Shown: positions 4,199 through 6,701 of the stretch, one piece after another
Layout: the number at the start of each line of letters is the position of its first letter
Numbering within the stretch: position 1 is the stretch's first letter
The notes under the pieces: generated by a model
Told to the model about the DNA's origin: nothing
The model's database searches: none
What the model saw: only the letters and a program-made list of their open reading frames with translations
Position numbers and translations under genes: made by a program
Assembly (NCBI GenBank): GCA_947097535.1
Contig: CAMURM010000085.1
Span: 1 to 6,701, forward strand
Reading direction: 5' to 3'
From: an uncultured Selenomonas sp.
GTDB lineage: Bacteria; Bacillota; Negativicutes; Selenomonadales; Selenomonadaceae
DNA: 6,701 nt

Positions 4199-6701
4199 AT
4201 GCTTTACAACTATAGTCCGCTTTGGCACTTGCTGAAGGAACGTCGGATGACAAAAGGACAACTTTCCCTCAGCTCGGCTACGGTAGCGCGAATGACTGCG
4301 GGAGAACCTGTAAATCTCGATGTAATCGGTCGTCTCTGCGATCTGCTTCAATGCAGCATTGAAGACATCCTTTCTATTGAGCCGGATGTCACTTCCATGC
4401 CTTGGCAAAACATCCGACCATCAGATACGTTCTCTCTCAATGCTTATTTTCTCCTTCAGAAGGATCCCGATTTCACCGCAGTTTATCTCTATGGCTATGC
4501 AACTCCAACTCCCCCCTGTGATGATCAGGAAGAGGAGCATTGGTATCTGGATTTCTTAGGAAAAAGTCACCCAACAGGAGAAGTTTGGAAAGCATCCAAA
4601 ACATTATCAGGTGGAGCACTGAAAAAATTTCTGACTCTCGCAGCAGAAGGGCGTGACTTTCGCACAAGTCTGGAACTGACAACACCCCCAGGCATGCAAG
4701 GCGGGAAAAAAAACAGAAACAAGAAGATACAGAATGCCGTTCAATCCGTCGTAATCAACGACGGGCAGCTTGTCTATCGTCCAGCTTTTATACAACCGCT
4801 TCCAAGCGTTTATGATCATACCGCTCCATGGTCTCTCTCGCTCCTCTCTCCAAGTAATAAGGCGCTATATTGTGAATCTCTATTTGCTGCCGCAAAACAA
4901 AATTTATATATAGATAGTGATAATGAATCATCCAGCCCTAGTCTACTTCAGATGTGGGATATATTAACCATGGTCTTTCCACAGTGGAAAAATCGGCCGA
5001 ACGAAATTGCTCGTCTTGGAAACTTTGATGTACTGTACCCTCTGAATGAGGACAATACAGAAGGTATCGCAATAGATGTACAGAAAGATTTTGATACATA
5101 TGGCGATCCATCAGGAGCTCGGAGCCTCATAATTCAACTTGACCAACGTCGACTAAAAGGAAATTTTATCGTACGTGTCGTTCTTTCGAATACACGAAAC
5201 CCTCTCATTGACAACCTATATCCTCTCGCTTCCAATAAATCCCATATGCCCATGAAAAAAGTAATTACTATTCCGGAAAACATCTCACATGCTGATATCA
5301 GTATCTGGAAGCGCACGGGAGGAGAAGGCGCGTCTCATCTTATTTATCAAAATCGACTGCACCTAATACGTCAGAGCATCTGTGAGACCAGTATATTGGA
5401 TCGGCAATTTCATATTCAGGATATCTGGCATCATAAGGTTTCAAAGCAACACAACGTAAAACACTATATATCGGCAGGAAAAATCTCCATCCCTTCAAAA
5501 TCCAGTGACGAGCCTTGGTTCCAGCAAGAAGACATGATTCAAAAAGACCTGCGTAATCGCCTCTGCGAAGCAGATCCCATAGCACAATCCTTCAGCAAAT
5601 TTTTTCTGCAGGCGAAAGGTGAAGAATCTAAGGTTGAAGCTTTCCTTGATTGGTTCAAAGAGCTTTTATCTCAGCAAAACGAAACGAAACGAGTAATTCT
5701 AATTGACCCTTATATCAATGCAAGGGCGCTCAGCAAAATTATTATCAATCTCAATCATAGGGATATCCCCTATGAGATTTACACCAGTGCTGCCGAGCCT
5801 AATAAGGAGCATTCACGTCTGGATGATATCCGAGCTCTGAGCGCAACTCTTGACTATATCGCCCCCATCGACTTCAAGGTCTGGATGATCAAACAAGGTA
5901 TATTGCATGATCGTTTCCTTATTCTCTCCAGCAAGCAGCCCCTTGTTTACATGCTCTCGAACTCTTTCGATTCTATGGCCAATCAGCACTCCGCTGCTGC
6001 AATTTACTGCCCTCCCAAAGTTGCCAACGAAATCTTCGACCACTATGCCGAAATCATAGAAAATCTGAAGAATCTTACCAATTCAGACAACGAAAAGATT
6101 CAACTGATCTATGATTCGCAGGCAAATGCCCCCAGTGCACAAGAAACGCCCTCAGAAATACAGGATAGGCCGCAGAACGAGCCCACGTTGAATAACTTTC
6201 AGAAGCTCTTTTCATCTGTACCCGAGCAAGCACTATCGATCCTCGCTTACATGCACGAAAAAGAAGCTTCTGCTTGCAGACATTTTCTTGCGGCCTTAGA
6301 ACGAAACACTTTGATCGACACGTACCGCAACATTCTCAATGAATCACTTCAAAAAGAATACGCTTATACAAAGTACGACAGTGCGCGAATCCTCACAATC
6401 ATTCCTGGTGCATGGCAGAAGTTTGATGCACAAGGACACCTGTTGCAATGTACAGAATACCTATTCGAGCCTCATTTTCCTTTATTCAACATTACGAAAG
6501 ATTGGAGTCTCTACTACGCAGCTCAACTGCTATGGGAAACTGCACCATCTGTTTTTTGTGATTTCTTCGACAGCTGCATACAAAAGTACCCAAATTTAAC
6601 CAACCCTGTATCGCTCCCACTAAACACATATCACGGAGTGATTTACACACTCATGATACAACTTATACCCGGTGTGGAAAATCGCGTATACACAGAAGAG
6701 C
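4199..6701 (+). CDS. Large protein: Cro/C1-type HTH + unassigned middle + single PLD-like motif; 3' end outside window
   Basis: The frame is open for 834 codons to the window edge. Residues 5-60 form a Cro/C1 helix-turn-helix of the HTH_26 type (SPLWHLLKERRMTKGQ, then SSATVARMTAGEPVNLDVI, then LCDLLQCSIEDIL). About four residues are missing between helices 2 and 3 compared with the pattern I know. Residues 80-490 match nothing I can name with confidence; HWYLDFLGKSHPTGEVW (114-130) and YRPAFIQPLPSVYDHTAPW (193-211) are distinctive. Residues 498-618 look PLD-like: VILIDPYINARAL (499-511), then LHDRFLIL (569-576) and MLSNSFDS (585-592). The HKD aspartate position is Ser577, and Arg572 replaces Lys. 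After a polar linker (about 628-662), a helical C-terminal region with many aromatics continues out of the window. The middle and PLD region resemble, from memory, VPA1262-type proteins seen in defence contexts; this is tentative. Codon use is AT-richer than the core genes. Confidence 0.85.
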   Translation, partial: MLYNYSPLWHLLKERRMTKGQLSLSSATVARMTAGEPVNLDVIGRLCDLLQCSIEDILSIEPDVTSMPWQNIRPSDTFSLNAYFLLQKDPDFTAVYLYGYATPTPPCDDQEEEHWYLDFLGKSHPTGEVWKASKTLSGGALKKFLTLAAEGRDFRTSLELTTPPGMQGGKKNRNKKIQNAVQSVVINDGQLVYRPAFIQPLPSVYDHTAPWSLSLLSPSNKALYCESLFAAAKQNLYIDSDNESSSPSLLQMWDILTMVFPQWKNRPNEIARLGNFDVLYPLNEDNTEGIAIDVQKDFDTYGDPSGARSLIIQLDQRRLKGNFIVRVVLSNTRNPLIDNLYPLASNKSHMPMKKVITIPENISHADISIWKRTGGEGASHLIYQNRLHLIRQSICETSILDRQFHIQDIWHHKVSKQHNVKHYISAGKISIPSKSSDEPWFQQEDMIQKDLRNRLCEADPIAQSFSKFFLQAKGEESKVEAFLDWFKELLSQQNETKRVILIDPYINARALSKIIINLNHRDIPYEIYTSAAEPNKEHSRLDDIRALSATLDYIAPIDFKVWMIKQGILHDRFLILSSKQPLVYMLSNSFDSMANQHSAAAIYCPPKVANEIFDHYAEIIENLKNLTNSDNEKIQLIYDSQANAPSAQETPSEIQDRPQNEPTLNNFQKLFSSVPEQALSILAYMHEKEASACRHFLAALERNTLIDTYRNILNESLQKEYAYTKYDSARILTIIPGAWQKFDAQGHLLQCTEYLFEPHFPLFNITKDWSLYYAAQLLWETAPSVFCDFFDSCIQKYPNLTNPVSLPLNTYHGVIYTLMIQLIPGVENRVYTEE

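Overview
The window looks like a chromosomal segment from a GC-rich, low-GC-lineage (Firmicutes) bacterium, probably a Selenomonas-type member of the Negativicutes. This rests on the order ybaB-recR-bofA, strong Shine-Dalgarno (SD) sites, Rho-independent terminators, and an Rpn-like start whose wording I associate with that group. The taxon is an inference from memory; no marker RNA gene is present.

Layout: (1) 1-113, minus strand, the first 37 codons of an Rpn/PD-(D/E)XK nuclease-type transposase-family gene, with its own near-consensus promoter at 148-176. (2) 234-1409, minus, a 12-TM major facilitator transporter, closed by a terminator at 181-227. (3) 1522-2708, minus, a tight operon ybaB-recR-bofA (1-bp gaps) with a clear promoter at 2823-2852, a hairpin-rich leader, and a terminator at 1471-1493. 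(4) 2963-3553, minus, a small zinc N-acetylmuramoyl-L-alanine amidase with no signal peptide. A perfect 11-bp terminator stem follows it, and a long leader precedes it that can fold over its own SD site. (5) 3760-4065, minus, a 101-residue unknown protein. (6) 4199 to the window end, plus strand, at least 834 codons without a stop: a large multidomain protein cut off by the window edge. It joins an N-terminal Cro/C1-type helix-turn-helix, a long unassigned middle, a single PLD-like phosphodiesterase half-site and an unassigned C-terminal part.

The core genes (234 to about 3650) are strongly GC-rich. From about 3680 onward the DNA is visibly AT-richer with different codon use, so genes 5 and 6 look like an acquired insertion beside the housekeeping block. 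The divergent intergenic region between them carries two copies of GTATTTGCAAA exactly 21 bp apart, one inside a perfect 12-bp palindrome. This is what an operator for the HTH protein might look like. The best candidate for an undescribed system is therefore this divergent pair: a self-regulated HTH-PLD-like protein, plausibly a defence effector, with a small partner. The function is inferred and not shown by the sequence.

The core genes serve recombinational repair (RecR), nucleoid association (YbaB), a membrane BofA-like protein, efflux or uptake (MFS) and wall hydrolysis (amidase). No tRNA, rRNA, CRISPR array or insertion-sequence end was found, and no gene-free stretch exceeds 300 bases.
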